Shown here piece after piece: positions 15,878-24,604 of a stretch of DNA of 64,000 nt (positions within the stretch are counted from its first letter, which is position 1; every line of letters starts with the position of its first letter). The position numbers and the translations under genes are program-made. The stretch is from Guptibacillus hwajinpoensis (GTDB taxonomy: Bacteria; Bacillota; Bacilli; Bacillales; Guptibacillaceae), in the NCBI RefSeq assembly GCF_029277305.1, contig NZ_CP119526.1. One strand, 5' to 3'. The notes under the pieces were generated by a model. It saw nothing but the letters and a program-made list of their open reading frames with translations, did not search any database and was not told the origin of the DNA.

Positions 15878-16345
15878 TCGCTCTATCCCCTTTGTATAGT
15901 TGTGCAGAAAAATCATGCTCAAACAGTATTATAGGGTACCAATAGTCACTTGTGTGGTAAATGGGAAGAACCTCCTAAAAATGAGACTCACGTACGGGGT
16001 CTTAGTACCCAATAGTGAGGAGGAGTCAGGTGTGTAGGGATCGAAATTTACTTAATTGGGTAAAAATAACATTATATTATACAACTTTAATCAAGGAAAT
16101 CAATAGGTGTTAATACTTTCAAAACTGGAAATAAAAAAGAAGAATAAAGTGAGGAAATCATACTAAAAAAGTATTCCTAAATTTCAAATAATTAACTATA
16201 ATCAAAAGTAGGATGGGAATTACTAGTAGGATCTAACTGGTTTATGGGAGAAAGGGAAAAGGCCACTAGGTCATCCAGACTAGCAGAAAAGGAAGGAAAT
16301 TGAACGATAGGGTGGTGAATCGTACTTGAACGGCATACCTAAAAA
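15878..16345. other. Intergenic leader region between LXG operon and comK
   Basis: No gene is supported here. The part next to 15877 is the promoter side of the toxin operon. AT-rich TATATTATAC at about 16072-16081 is a possible -10 region for the plus strand. GGAGTCAGGTGTGTA at about 16022 resembles GGAGTCAGGTGTCTA at 51241 and looks like a half copy of the dispersed repeat. Confidence 0.4.
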
Positions 16346-16382
16346 CCCCAGAATGTCTAGTCTTGGCAGACACATTCTGGGG
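16346..16382 (-). terminator. Hairpin terminator-like element upstream of comK
   Basis: CCCCAGAATGTCT pairs with AGACACATTCTGGGG (two-base bulge). On the minus strand TTTTTAGG follows, so it would stop leftward transcription, although no minus-strand gene lies immediately upstream of it. Confidence 0.5.
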
Positions 16383-16502
16383 TCGTTGTTGGCGTGGAAA
16401 CCAACGTATTCCTAGTATACCGTTTTACGTGTGAAAGGGAAACCTTATGCAATGATAATAAGTTACAAATCATCTAACAATGGAGCGGAAGGGATACTAA
16501 GG

Positions 16503-16985
16503 ATGAACGAATATAATAGTGAAATAATGGATGACTATGAGATAAGCAAAACAACGCAAGCAATTGAGCTTGCGAAAGAGGTTGAGTATAGCTCTAGAAT
16601 CTACGATCGAAACGGCATTTATTTATCAACTAAGACACCGGTTGAGCTGATTCGGCATGCGTGTCTTGAGGCTGGTATGACATATGAAGGTCGTAGAAAG
16701 GCTGTTATTTACCATTTAAGGTATGAGCAGCAAACGCCGATTATTGTCTCGCATTGGAACTCGATTTCGGTTTTTCCAACCGAATCACCTGAGAAAATGG
16801 ATTGCTGTTGGATCTTCTACCAGCATGTGAAGGAGATGACGGCGCTCTCGAAAAGTTGTTCGAAGATCCTTTTTCTAGACGGATTTGAATTAATGGTCCC
16901 TGTTTCTGTTGGAAGGCTGCAGAAGCAAATGGAGCGGATGGGGCGTTGGATTAGTCACTATTCGAATAATCCTGTGTATTGTTGA
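16503..16985 (+). CDS. comK: ComK family competence transcription factor, short form
   Basis: A 160-residue protein from ATG 16503 (AAGGGATACTAAGG upstream); the frame stays open to 16431. It follows ComK throughout: DYEISKTTQAIELAK, DRNGIYLSTKTPVELIRHAC, TYEGRRKAVIYHL, VFPTESPEKMDCCWIFYQHV and the basic end LQKQMERMGRWI. ComK binds AAAA-N5-TTTT dyads and switches on DNA uptake. The protein stops about 35 residues before the end of B. subtilis ComK, removing the tail region that adaptor proteins recognise there. It may be a stable paralogue or a different competence branch. Confidence 0.82.
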   Translation: MNEYNSEIMDDYEISKTTQAIELAKEVEYSSRIYDRNGIYLSTKTPVELIRHACLEAGMTYEGRRKAVIYHLRYEQQTPIIVSHWNSISVFPTESPEKMDCCWIFYQHVKEMTALSKSCSKILFLDGFELMVPVSVGRLQKQMERMGRWISHYSNNPVYC

Positions 16986-16996
16986 TGAGGATAGGG

Positions 16997-17024
16997 AAAG
17001 GGTCAGACATGTGTCTGACCCTTT
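16997..17024. repeat. Dispersed palindrome copy, CAGACATGTGTCTG centre
   Basis: AAAGGGTCAG and CTGACCCTTT arms around ACATGTGT, 12 bp after comK and before DUF2785. It may also act as a comK terminator. Confidence 0.8.
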
Positions 17025-17073
17025 GCTTATATTTGTTAAACTATGGGAGAGTGCTTTTCTAGGAGGAGAGGTT

Positions 17074-17910
17074 ATGGAACTTAAAACGCAATTGAAGCAG
17101 ATGAACTTTGAATATCCTGATCAAGTGAAACGCGTTGATATGGATCTTCTGTTGGAGAGCATGTTAAATGAGATTGGATCCACGGATCCAGAGCTCAGGG
17201 ATGAATTCATTTTTGGAACGTTTGCTGAGCTTGTGATGAAGGACTATTTAACAGTGAAGCAGATGAATATTGTGATGACGACTTGTTTAGATGATCAGCA
17301 CGTATTTTATAGGATAGGTGAAAAGGGGACGGATGCTGTTTTCACTCGTTCTTTTTCAATTCTAGTTCTTGCGCTTCTCTTAGAGAAGGATCGAGATGTA
17401 CCTTTTCTAACGGACGAGGATGCAAATAGAGCCATTGATTGTTGTGTTCGGTATTTGCAGGAGGAGCAGGATACGAGAGGGTATGTAGAAGAAAAGGGCT
17501 GGGCGCATAGCATTGCACACGGTGCCGATGCACTAGCTGAAGCGATTAAGCACAGGAAATTCGGTGATGAGCGTGTTGCTCAGTGTCTTGAGACGATTCA
17601 GCTTTGTCTGTTTAAAGAAGGTGTGTATGTAGATGATGAGGATGAGCGATTATTGCTATCATTAGAAGCACTTCTTGAACGAGGTGTGGGTGATGCTGTT
17701 CTAGTATCGTGGATTGTTGGAATTGAAGACGAGCTCGAGTTACGGTTTACTAACGAAGGATATAGTGTGCCGTTCTTTCATACGAAAGGGAATGTGATGC
17801 AGTTCTGGAAGAGCTGTTATTTCAGGCTATTGTTTCTTGATTGCTGTGTGGAAACGAGAGTGACGATCGAGAATGTAGTGAAGAAGTGGACGAAGAAATT
17901 CTATGGATAA
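17074..17910 (+). CDS. DUF2785 domain protein
   Basis: A 278-residue soluble helical protein starting at the ATG after AGGAGGAGAG. The characteristic segment is GYVEEKGWAHSIAHGADAL (about residues 140-158), in which two His and an Asp/Glu may bind metal. LLSLEALLERG and the final WKSCYFRLL match the family's alpha-solenoid look. DUF2785 proteins occur in many Firmicutes with no known activity. It is monocistronic and convergent with the small gene at 17938; a terminator begins right after its stop. Confidence 0.82.
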   Translation: MELKTQLKQMNFEYPDQVKRVDMDLLLESMLNEIGSTDPELRDEFIFGTFAELVMKDYLTVKQMNIVMTTCLDDQHVFYRIGEKGTDAVFTRSFSILVLALLLEKDRDVPFLTDEDANRAIDCCVRYLQEEQDTRGYVEEKGWAHSIAHGADALAEAIKHRKFGDERVAQCLETIQLCLFKEGVYVDDEDERLLLSLEALLERGVGDAVLVSWIVGIEDELELRFTNEGYSVPFFHTKGNVMQFWKSCYFRLLFLDCCVETRVTIENVVKKWTKKFYG

Positions 17911-17931
17911 GGCATAGCTACGTGCTATGCC
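17911..17931. terminator. Bidirectional terminator between convergent genes
   Basis: GGCATAGC-TACGT-GCTATGCC, directly after the DUF2785 stop codon and seven bases from the convergent gene's stop. Confidence 0.75.
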
Positions 17932-17937
17932 TATTTC

Positions 17938-18114
17938 TTATTGTTTCCGTTTAGGATTGGAATCGGGCAGTCGATCTTCCTGCTCCGTTTCTAACATTCC
18001 GTATTCGCCATTCATTGCTTGTTCGTCTTGATCAACGCCTAGGTCATATTCATTGACATACGATTTCTTCATCATCGTTGGCTGATTAGCGAATTTCTTC
18101 TTATTCAATTTCAT
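17938..18114 (-). CDS. Small charged hypothetical protein
   Basis: A 58-residue hydrophilic protein, MKLNKKKFANQPTMMKKSYV then an acidic middle and a basic PKRKQ end. ATG 18114 follows AGGGGTG; a GTG three codons earlier overlaps that site. There is no membrane helix or cysteine. Its size and mixed charge recall the many small sporulation-associated proteins of bacilli, but no family is recognised. Confidence 0.6.
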   Translation of the reverse strand: MKLNKKKFANQPTMMKKSYVNEYDLGVDQDEQAMNGEYGMLETEQEDRLPDSNPKRKQ

Positions 18115-18211
18115 TTGAATCACCCCTACTTGTTATGGTGGCTTAAAGCGGAATTATTATACGTAATTGATAAAGGAGGGGAGGTTCGACAAAAGGTTAC
18201 ATAAAGCGGGT

Positions 18212-18223
18212 GGTGACAGGCAC
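18212..18223. repeat. GGTGACAGGCAC repeat
   Basis: GGTGACAGGCAC is shared with 34565-34577 (GGTGACAGGCACC). It is a second, shorter hyphenated palindrome type in intergenic DNA. Confidence 0.5.
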
Positions 18224-18243
18224 TCGCAGCTCTCTCATCAAAA

Positions 18244-18286
18244 AAGCTCTTGAAAGACATAAGTCCTTCAAGAGCTTTATTTTTTG
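18244..18286. terminator. Terminator of the NDH-2 gene
   Basis: AAAGCTCTTGAA (18244-18255) pairs perfectly with TTCAAGAGCTTT (18268-18279). T-runs follow on both strands; it lies 15 bp past the dehydrogenase stop. Confidence 0.85.
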
Positions 18287-18300
18287 ATCTTGCACTTAAC

Positions 18301-19482
18301 TTAATACGCTAGTGCGAAAAGACCTTTGATATGAGAAAGATAACGAACGCTACTTGCTTCTTTCATAACAGAAGCTGGTAGTCCTCTAAGTGATGTTGCG
18401 TTCTCACCGATTGAGGCAACAGCGTCTTTACGACCAAGGCTTGCGAGTACTCCTGAGTTAACTGGAGTAAAGTCTCGATAGTCCTTGCCTTCAAGGTAAG
18501 CAAATAGGTTATACCCAACCAATTCACCCATCTGCCAAGCAATTTGAGCAGTTGGTGGTTGTGGACGCTCGTCACCAGGTTTGAAGTAAACGGCGCTATC
18601 ACCTACTACAAATACATCTTCGTGAGAAGTGGATTGAAGGTAGTTATTTACTGTTGCGCGACCGCGGTTCACTGCAATGCCTGATTCAGCAACCAGTGGA
18701 TTTCCTTGAACGCCGCCTGTCCATACGAAAGTATTCGTTACGATCTTCTGGCCGTCTTTAAGTTCAACAACGTTGCCATCCACGTTTGTAACAGGAAGGT
18801 CTGTTAAGAATGTTACGCCTCGCTTTTCAAGGCTTGTCATCGCACGCTGAATCAAGTCATCCGGAAGCATTGGAAGAATTTTCGGCATAGCTTCAACAAG
18901 CATTAGTTTGATCTTATCACGGTCAACGCCGTATTTACGTGTCATTTTTGGAAGTTCATCAGCTAGCTCTCCAACAAGCTCTGTACCAGTAAGACCGCCA
19001 CCGCCAATTAGGATTGTAGCATCAGCTTCGTCACCTGTTTCAGCGAATCTCTTAATGCATTCTTCAACATGATTACGAATGTTGTTTGCATCTTCAGCTG
19101 ATTTCAAGACCATGCTGTATTCTTCAAGGCCAGGGATGCCGAAGTAAGCTGTTTTACTACCTAATGCAACAACAAGTGCATCGTATGAAAGAGTAGAGCC
19201 GTCACTAAGCTTTACTTCTTTGTTGTCGACAGAGAATGAATCAACAGTTGCGATTTTAAGATCAACGTTTGCTCCTTTTAACAACTTCTCTAATGGAAGT
19301 GCAGCTGCTTGCTCTGAAATGTTACCTGCAGCAAGACGATGCAGCTCAGTGATGATTTGGTGTGTTGGTGTTTTGTTAATCAATGTAACAGTTGCTTCTG
19401 ATTCACCTAAGTATTGACGTACGGATAAAGCAGCAAGAAGCCCACCATAACCTCCGCCTAGAATAACGATTTGTTTTGACAT
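18301..19482 (-). CDS. Type II NADH dehydrogenase (NDH-2 family flavoprotein)
   Basis: A 393-residue FAD enzyme of the NDH-2 family (YumB/YutJ/Ndh). The FAD site is IVILGGGYGGLLAAL at residues 5-19, the NAD site ATILIGGGGLTGTELVGEL at about 155-173, and the second FAD motif DVFVVGDSAVY at about 289-299. PPTAQIAWQMG is also conserved. It passes electrons from NADH to menaquinone at the membrane surface without pumping protons. AATGGAGGAAAC precedes the ATG. It lies 27 bp after DUF1641, forming a two-gene operon. Confidence 0.9.
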   Translation of the reverse strand: MSKQIVILGGGYGGLLAALSVRQYLGESEATVTLINKTPTHQIITELHRLAAGNISEQAAALPLEKLLKGANVDLKIATVDSFSVDNKEVKLSDGSTLSYDALVVALGSKTAYFGIPGLEEYSMVLKSAEDANNIRNHVEECIKRFAETGDEADATILIGGGGLTGTELVGELADELPKMTRKYGVDRDKIKLMLVEAMPKILPMLPDDLIQRAMTSLEKRGVTFLTDLPVTNVDGNVVELKDGQKIVTNTFVWTGGVQGNPLVAESGIAVNRGRATVNNYLQSTSHEDVFVVGDSAVYFKPGDERPQPPTAQIAWQMGELVGYNLFAYLEGKDYRDFTPVNSGVLASLGRKDAVASIGENATSLRGLPASVMKEASSVRYLSHIKGLFALAY

Positions 19483-19509
19483 GATGTTTCCTCCATTCTT
19501 AGCTGCTCT

Positions 19510-19935
19510 TTATGATTTTTGGTTGTTGCGTTCGCCAGAAACTTTTAGGTAAGCATTCACAAATCTGAATAGCTTCTGTGCTTGTGGATCTTTGAGCATT
19601 TTAAGTAGACCGAAAACGCCGATTGTTTCTGAACTCTTCTCAGCCATGTCCTTAGCTTCAATTGCGTTCGCTGCAACATCTTTAGCAGTAGACTTCACAG
19701 GATGAATAAGTTCTGAAAGGAATTCCGTTGTATCACTCATTAATACGTCATCTGTTGCAATCGCATTAACGGTGTCGTATGTGGAAGAAAGCATATTGAC
19801 TAGCTCTGTTACTTTCGGAAGCTCCTTAACAAGTGTGTTCAATGATTCCTGTACTTCTGGATCTAAAAGCTGATCGAGTAATTCGCGCTGCTCTTGTGTT
19901 GCTTGCGTTGTTTCTTTTGTTGTTGATTCTGACAT
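19510..19935 (-). CDS. DUF1641 protein
   Basis: A 141-residue protein; ATG 19935 follows AGAAGGAGTAG, while the frame to 19977 has no site. The N-terminus is polar and the core helical (…LLDQLLDPEVQESLNTLVKEL…, then VFGLLKMLKDPQAQKLFRFV), the DUF1641 pattern. In bacilli, members sit next to formate dehydrogenase or NDH-2 genes, as here, suggesting a helper role for membrane-associated redox enzymes. Its action is unknown. Confidence 0.85.
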   Translation of the reverse strand: MSESTTKETTQATQEQRELLDQLLDPEVQESLNTLVKELPKVTELVNMLSSTYDTVNAIATDDVLMSDTTEFLSELIHPVKSTAKDVAANAIEAKDMAEKSSETIGVFGLLKMLKDPQAQKLFRFVNAYLKVSGERNNQKS

Positions 19936-20190
19936 AACCACTACTCCTTCTTTTAAGCTAGCTCGCTTATTTATCATTCGTAAGGAAAACCTATAGCATT
20001 GTAGTGTGAAGCTTGATTGGACAAGCCAATCAACTTATAAAAAGAGCCAAATCCATCTGTTTTGGTAACCTTTTTTAGTGTCTACTATTCAGTAATCTTC
20101 AATACCTACTAACTTAGGTTAAGTTAAACTTAACTGAATTTCAATGAATTGCTCGTTTGTTAATCGCTTACATGAAAAAAAAGTGTGAAG

Positions 20191-20218
20191 AGGGGGTCAG
20201 ACACGTGTCTGACCCCCT
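20191..20218. repeat. Dispersed palindrome copy, ACACGTGT centre
   Basis: A perfect 28-nt palindrome with arms AGGGGGTCAG/CTGACCCCCT around ACACGTGT. It overlaps the TAG stop codon of the SMR gene ending at 20217. Confidence 0.88.
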
Positions 20219-20513
20219 ATAAAATGACGACTCCTACAACGATCAAGGCGATCGAAAGAAATTTACGCTTGCTTGCTTTTTCGTTAAAAAGCAAAATACC
20301 AGCCAATGTTGTACCCGCGATGGATGCGCCCGACCAGATTGCATAGGCGATACCGATTTCTACCGTTTCAACGGCAATTGTAAGGTAGTAAATACACATT
20401 CCGAAGAAAATGAAGGAAGTAACCCCTGGGATGATTTTCTGAAAACCTGCGGACTGCTTCACGCTTATGCTTCCTACAATTGAGAATAGTAAGGATAGTA
20501 GTAAGAAACCCAT
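20217..20513 (-). CDS. SMR-family efflux subunit lacking the conserved glutamate
   Basis: A 98-residue, four-helix protein of the small multidrug resistance family. AIWSGASIAGTTLAG and the helix-4 pattern are standard. Helix 1 reads LLFSIVGSISVKQSAGF, where the membrane-embedded Glu of the family (Glu14 of EmrE) is replaced by Ser. It must work as a hetero-oligomer with the Glu-bearing partner encoded just upstream, two bases away. The stop codon touches the dispersed palindrome. Confidence 0.88.
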   Translation of the reverse strand: MGFLLLSLLFSIVGSISVKQSAGFQKIIPGVTSFIFFGMCIYYLTIAVETVEIGIAYAIWSGASIAGTTLAGILLFNEKASKRKFLSIALIVVGVVIL

Positions 20514-20515
20514 CT

Positions 20516-20863
20516 TTACTCACCTCCAATTACACGTCTACTGCGGTGCCCATTTGAATTTAGTCCATAAATTCCAGCAATAATGAGGGATATGCCAATA
20601 AGCTTGGCTAGAGTTGTTTCTTCATTAAATAGGGTGATACCAATGACTGCAATAATAACCGTCCCTCCCCCGGACCAAAGAGCGTTAATGGTACCAAGTT
20701 CGTGCTTTTTCGTGAGAAGGATATAGAATGTAACAGCTAACGCATAACTAGCCATTACAATGCCACTTGCCCAAAGGTTACTGAATCCGTCTGCATATTT
20801 CATGAGAGTAGCACCAATTACTTCAAATACAATTGCAATTCCAAGTAGTAGATAGATTTTCAC
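20516..20863 (-). CDS. SMR-family efflux subunit with the conserved glutamate
   Basis: A 115-residue, four-helix proton-coupled exporter subunit. Helix 1 carries IAIVFEVIGATLMKYADGF with Glu14 intact, and NALWSGGGTVIIAVIG matches the family's helix 3. It begins with GTG after AGGAGG. It pairs with the following SMR gene as in the YkkCD, EbrAB or YvdRS systems and exports cationic or guanidinium-like compounds; the substrate is not predictable. It is divergent from a LysR regulator. Confidence 0.9.
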   Translation of the reverse strand: MKIYLLLGIAIVFEVIGATLMKYADGFSNLWASGIVMASYALAVTFYILLTKKHELGTINALWSGGGTVIIAVIGITLFNEETTLAKLIGISLIIAGIYGLNSNGHRSRRVIGGE

Positions 20864-21043
20864 GATGATTCCTCCTATAGGATTTCTTGTTAAAAGGATA
20901 ACGTCTTTCTTAGGTGGGATGGTAATAGTGAAAAATGATGAAAGTATAACTTCAGGTTATAGTTAGTTAAGATTAAAAGCATATAATCGCCATTTTAGCT
21001 AATATAAAGTGAGGAGAAGTTATAGTTGGGAGTGTTGCGAATC

Positions 21044-21871
21044 ATGTTGTTACATAAATTAAAGTACTTTATTGAGATTGCTGAACAGAGAAGTTTTACG
21101 AGTGCTGCGAGTACGTTCTATGTTTCGCAGCCTGCGTTAAGTAAACAGGTGAAGTTGCTGGAGGAAGAGCTTGGATTTACACTATTCAACCGTTCTGTGA
21201 GAGGAGTGGAGCTCACGAAGAAAGGGAGGGCGCTATTTGAAGACTTAAAGCCATTATTCCATCAAATCGATAAAACTGTTGGGCTTTATAAGCAGTTTGA
21301 TCACATTCGCTTTGGCTCTACGCCGATGTTAAGCTCCTATTTTCTTCCGGGTTATTATGAAAAATTGCAGTATACGAACCTTGACGTCACAGTCGTTCAA
21401 GAAGACAGTCAGGATTTAATTCCGTTATTAAATAAACAAGAAATTGATGCTGCCATTGTACAAGACATTCCTTCAGTAGAAGGGCTACATTCGAAGCTCC
21501 TATTTGAGGAGAACTTCGTAGCAGCTATTCCTATTTCTTATGCGCTCGCATCCAAGGACACGATAACGATTGAGGAGTGCTTCGACTATACACAAATCCT
21601 ACCACCAGCGGGGAGTTTGTCTCTGAATGTTCGGAGAATGATGAAAGAGCAGAACGTGGAGCGAGATGTACTTGAGACCCATTACCTCGGAATGGTCGGT
21701 CTCGTTTCGCTAGGAATTGGAATTGCTTATCTACCTAGTATGATGGCAAAAGAAATTGAGCATCGAGGCGTCGTTTTCATACCGATTAAAGGTGCTCCAT
21801 TAAATAGAAAGATGTATTTATATGCTGTTACATCGTCTGTATTGGAGGTTTTATCAGAGTCGTTGAAATGA
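21044..21871 (+). CDS. LysR-family transcriptional regulator
   Basis: About 275 residues. The helix-turn-helix is MLLHKLKYFIEIAEQRSFTS, then AASTFYVSQPALSKQVKLLE, the standard LysR N-terminus; the effector domain follows (about 85-270) with LGIGIAYLPSMMAKE near the end. ATG 21044 gives the usual length of leader; a TTG at 21026 after GAGGAG would add six residues. It is divergent from the SMR pair and likely controls it in response to the pump's substrate. Confidence 0.88.
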   Translation: MLLHKLKYFIEIAEQRSFTSAASTFYVSQPALSKQVKLLEEELGFTLFNRSVRGVELTKKGRALFEDLKPLFHQIDKTVGLYKQFDHIRFGSTPMLSSYFLPGYYEKLQYTNLDVTVVQEDSQDLIPLLNKQEIDAAIVQDIPSVEGLHSKLLFEENFVAAIPISYALASKDTITIEECFDYTQILPPAGSLSLNVRRMMKEQNVERDVLETHYLGMVGLVSLGIGIAYLPSMMAKEIEHRGVVFIPIKGAPLNRKMYLYAVTSSVLEVLSESLK

Positions 21872-21879
21872 AACAACAG

Positions 21880-21915
21880 TAGGAGGGGGTCAGACACGTG
21901 CCAGACCCCCTCCTA
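21880..21915. repeat. Dispersed palindrome copy with extended arms
   Basis: TAGGAGGGGGTC and GACCCCCTCCTA arms around AGACACGTGCCA, 8 bp after the LysR stop. It could end the LysR transcript. Confidence 0.8.
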
Positions 21916-22017
21916 CAAAAGACCTACCTCCAATCAGTATGAATGACACATACAAATTATGACACAGAAGGTATAAAATAGAAGTTAGACTATTTAGTGA
22001 ATTAGAGGAGGAATGGG

Positions 22018-24417
22018 ATGAAGAAGCAACTAATTGCTGGGCTTGTTACGCTCGGTCTCTTTGCCGCGCCGATGACAGGTTCTGCAGAGTCGAATTGGAA
22101 GAATGTGAATTGGAATGAAACGATGCAAGAGGAGAATGGTAGTCCTTTTAATAGTGAGAACTATGATTTCGTAAACTATTCAGAAGTAGATGATAAGCTA
22201 CAAGAAATTGAGAAGAACAGCAATCGGATTACGGTCGAAACTCCTGCTCAATCGTCAGAAGGTCGCGACCTTTATGTAGTGACGATTTCAGATCCTGAAG
22301 CAAAAGGGAAGTATGGGTACCAAAAAGCATTGCGAAAGAAAATGTTTAAAAACCCTGAGAAAGCAGAGAAATTCATTGAAAAGCATCCTGATTTCAAAGT
22401 GCCAGTCATGATTAATGCTTCCATTCACGGAACGGAGTTTGTCGGTTCCGATGCAGCACTACAGTTAATCGAACGATTCGCTACAGCGAATGATGCGAAA
22501 ACAAAGGAACTCCTGGAAAATCACATTCTGATTTTTAATGTGGTAGCGAATCCTGATGGTCGCATCGATGCAACTCGCTTTAACTCAAACGGTATTGATT
22601 TGAATCGTGATTTCATTACGCAATCTCAGGTAGAGACAAAGCATACCGTTAACTTAATTAAAGAATGGAATCCGATGGTGTTTCTTGATTTGCATGGTTA
22701 TGTGAAAGCATTTGGTGGAGAAGATCACCCTGGATTAATTGAGCCTTGCACACCACCTCACAATCCGAACTATGAATATGATTTGTATTCAAAGTGGGCG
22801 ATGGATCAAGCAGAATCGATGGAAGGTACTATTGTCGATAACAGAAGTGACTATGATAATACAAACACAGAAACATCGAACGTCAATTACCAAACGATGA
22901 CAGGTACATATATACCTCAGCGTGATGACGAAGCAGGTTGGGATGACTATCCACCAATTTTCACGCCAATGTATGCGATGTACCACGGTGCATATGGTTA
23001 CACGCTTGAAGCTCCAACGAATGATTGGGACGGTGTTAAGTGGCATTACGATGCGGTGATGGGTGCACTTGAATTCTCGAATGATAATAAAGAAGAGATG
23101 ATCAAAGATCAGATCGAGGTGTTTAAGCGTGGTATCCAGTTCGATCACCCTTATCACACAGAAGGCTTTTTCCCGAAAGCGTACATTCTACCTGTTGATG
23201 AAAAGGACCCAACTGCTACAGAAAAAGCGGTTGAGCATTTGATGTTCAATGATATTGAAGTATCAGAAGCGAAAAAGGCTTTTGAATTCGATGGTAAAAC
23301 GTATCCTAAAGGGTCGTACATTGTAGATATGAGTCAAGCGAAGGCAGGACTTGCGAATACGATGCTTTGGGACGGGGAGGATATCACGGATATTACCCCA
23401 GCTATGTATGACATTTCAGCATGGAATCTTCCTGAACTATGGGGTTTTGAAGCGATTGAAGTAGAATCCACACGTTCTCTTGATGTAAAAACATCTGATG
23501 TGAAAAAAATCAAAACAGATGGTGAGTTAGTTGGGACTGGTCCTTACGTTATCGAAAATTCATCTGTGAAAGCTGTAAATCTTGTGAACAAGCTGATCGA
23601 GAATGGGTTTGACGTGCAGTGGGGAGAAGACGGATCGTTCCATGTTGATGCAAGTGCAACTACTGACTTGAGAAAGCTTGTAAGAGATTCTGGGGTTACA
23701 GTGGTGACGGATCCTAAAGTCGAAGGAAAGAAGCTTACTTCACAGAAAGTAACGATTTTAAAAGATGGTGGGATTTACAAAGCACAATCGCATGCTGGGA
23801 CACATCTAGCACTCGAGCGACTAGGTTTTGATGTTAAGGAAATCACACCACGTGAGCTTGCAGAGAATGGTCTTGGCGATACGGATGTCTTTTTCTATAG
23901 TGGTACATCTCGGTTGATTTCGTACAACAATAGTGAAGCAAACGCACCGTTTGGTTTAGAGAATGAAGACCAATATCAAGCGTTCAAGCAGGAGATGCAA
24001 TCGTATGTTGAAAATGAAGGCAAGTATATTGCCGTAGGCGCTGGTGCATCTGATGCGACGAAGAAGCTTGGGTTAACGAGCGTTTCAGTAAATAAAGGTT
24101 ACTCAAACAGCAACGGAATTGTAAAAGTGGATTATGGAAATCAGCTTTTAACCTCAGGGTTTGGAGCAAACGATTATGGTTTCGTTTATCAGCCTGTTTG
24201 GTATTCGAATGTAGAAGAAGTAGATGTGCACGCTTCCTTCGATACAGGCGATTTCTTTGTTGCAGGACACTGGGAAAATCGTGTTGGTGCAGAAGGGCAA
24301 CCTGTTATTGTGAAAGAACAAAATCAAGATGTAACGTTAATTGGTATTGAAGCAGGGTTCCGTGATCATACGGATTACTTGTTCCGTCTTCTTTCGAATG
24401 CAGTGTTTAGTGAGTAA
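22018..24417 (+). CDS. Secreted M14 zinc carboxypeptidase
   Basis: A 799-residue exported protein. A signal peptide (MKKQLIAGLVTLGLFAAPMT) is probably cleaved after GSA. The M14 catalytic domain covers about residues 45-365: zinc ligands His137 and Glu140 in SIHGTEF, the NPDGR and NGIDLNRDF substrate motifs, third zinc ligand His226 in DLHGY, and catalytic Glu331 in YTLEAPT. The remaining 430 residues have no clear peptidase motif and look like substrate- or wall-binding beta domains. It acts outside the cell. AGAGGAGG precedes the ATG, and it is a single gene with its own terminator. Confidence 0.9.
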   Translation: MKKQLIAGLVTLGLFAAPMTGSAESNWKNVNWNETMQEENGSPFNSENYDFVNYSEVDDKLQEIEKNSNRITVETPAQSSEGRDLYVVTISDPEAKGKYGYQKALRKKMFKNPEKAEKFIEKHPDFKVPVMINASIHGTEFVGSDAALQLIERFATANDAKTKELLENHILIFNVVANPDGRIDATRFNSNGIDLNRDFITQSQVETKHTVNLIKEWNPMVFLDLHGYVKAFGGEDHPGLIEPCTPPHNPNYEYDLYSKWAMDQAESMEGTIVDNRSDYDNTNTETSNVNYQTMTGTYIPQRDDEAGWDDYPPIFTPMYAMYHGAYGYTLEAPTNDWDGVKWHYDAVMGALEFSNDNKEEMIKDQIEVFKRGIQFDHPYHTEGFFPKAYILPVDEKDPTATEKAVEHLMFNDIEVSEAKKAFEFDGKTYPKGSYIVDMSQAKAGLANTMLWDGEDITDITPAMYDISAWNLPELWGFEAIEVESTRSLDVKTSDVKKIKTDGELVGTGPYVIENSSVKAVNLVNKLIENGFDVQWGEDGSFHVDASATTDLRKLVRDSGVTVVTDPKVEGKKLTSQKVTILKDGGIYKAQSHAGTHLALERLGFDVKEITPRELAENGLGDTDVFFYSGTSRLISYNNSEANAPFGLENEDQYQAFKQEMQSYVENEGKYIAVGAGASDATKKLGLTSVSVNKGYSNSNGIVKVDYGNQLLTSGFGANDYGFVYQPVWYSNVEEVDVHASFDTGDFFVAGHWENRVGAEGQPVIVKEQNQDVTLIGIEAGFRDHTDYLFRLLSNAVFSE

Positions 24418-24435
24418 AGTAAGGTAATTCATATA

Positions 24436-24480
24436 CAGACTTGCAAAATGCTAAATCATTTTGCAAGTCTGTTTTTTATT
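24436..24480 (+). terminator. Terminator of the M14 gene
   Basis: A 15-bp perfect stem CAGACTTGCAAAATG/CATTTTGCAAGTCTG with a 6-nt loop and TTTTTTATT. Confidence 0.92.
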
Positions 24481-24604
24481 CAAGATTGATCGAGAGGCAC
24501 TTTAACTACAAGTAATTCCACTAGTAATTTAGATTACTTCATATTTAAAAGTTTTCCCCTATACTCGAAGTGTACTTATTAAATAGATTGGAGTTGTTCA
24601 AGAG

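Noticed and set aside
22789..23157. A 122-codon frame antisense to the M14 carboxypeptidase gene
   Set aside because: Its rich Ile/Cys/His/Arg content is what the reverse complement of this coding frame gives; no start signal is present.
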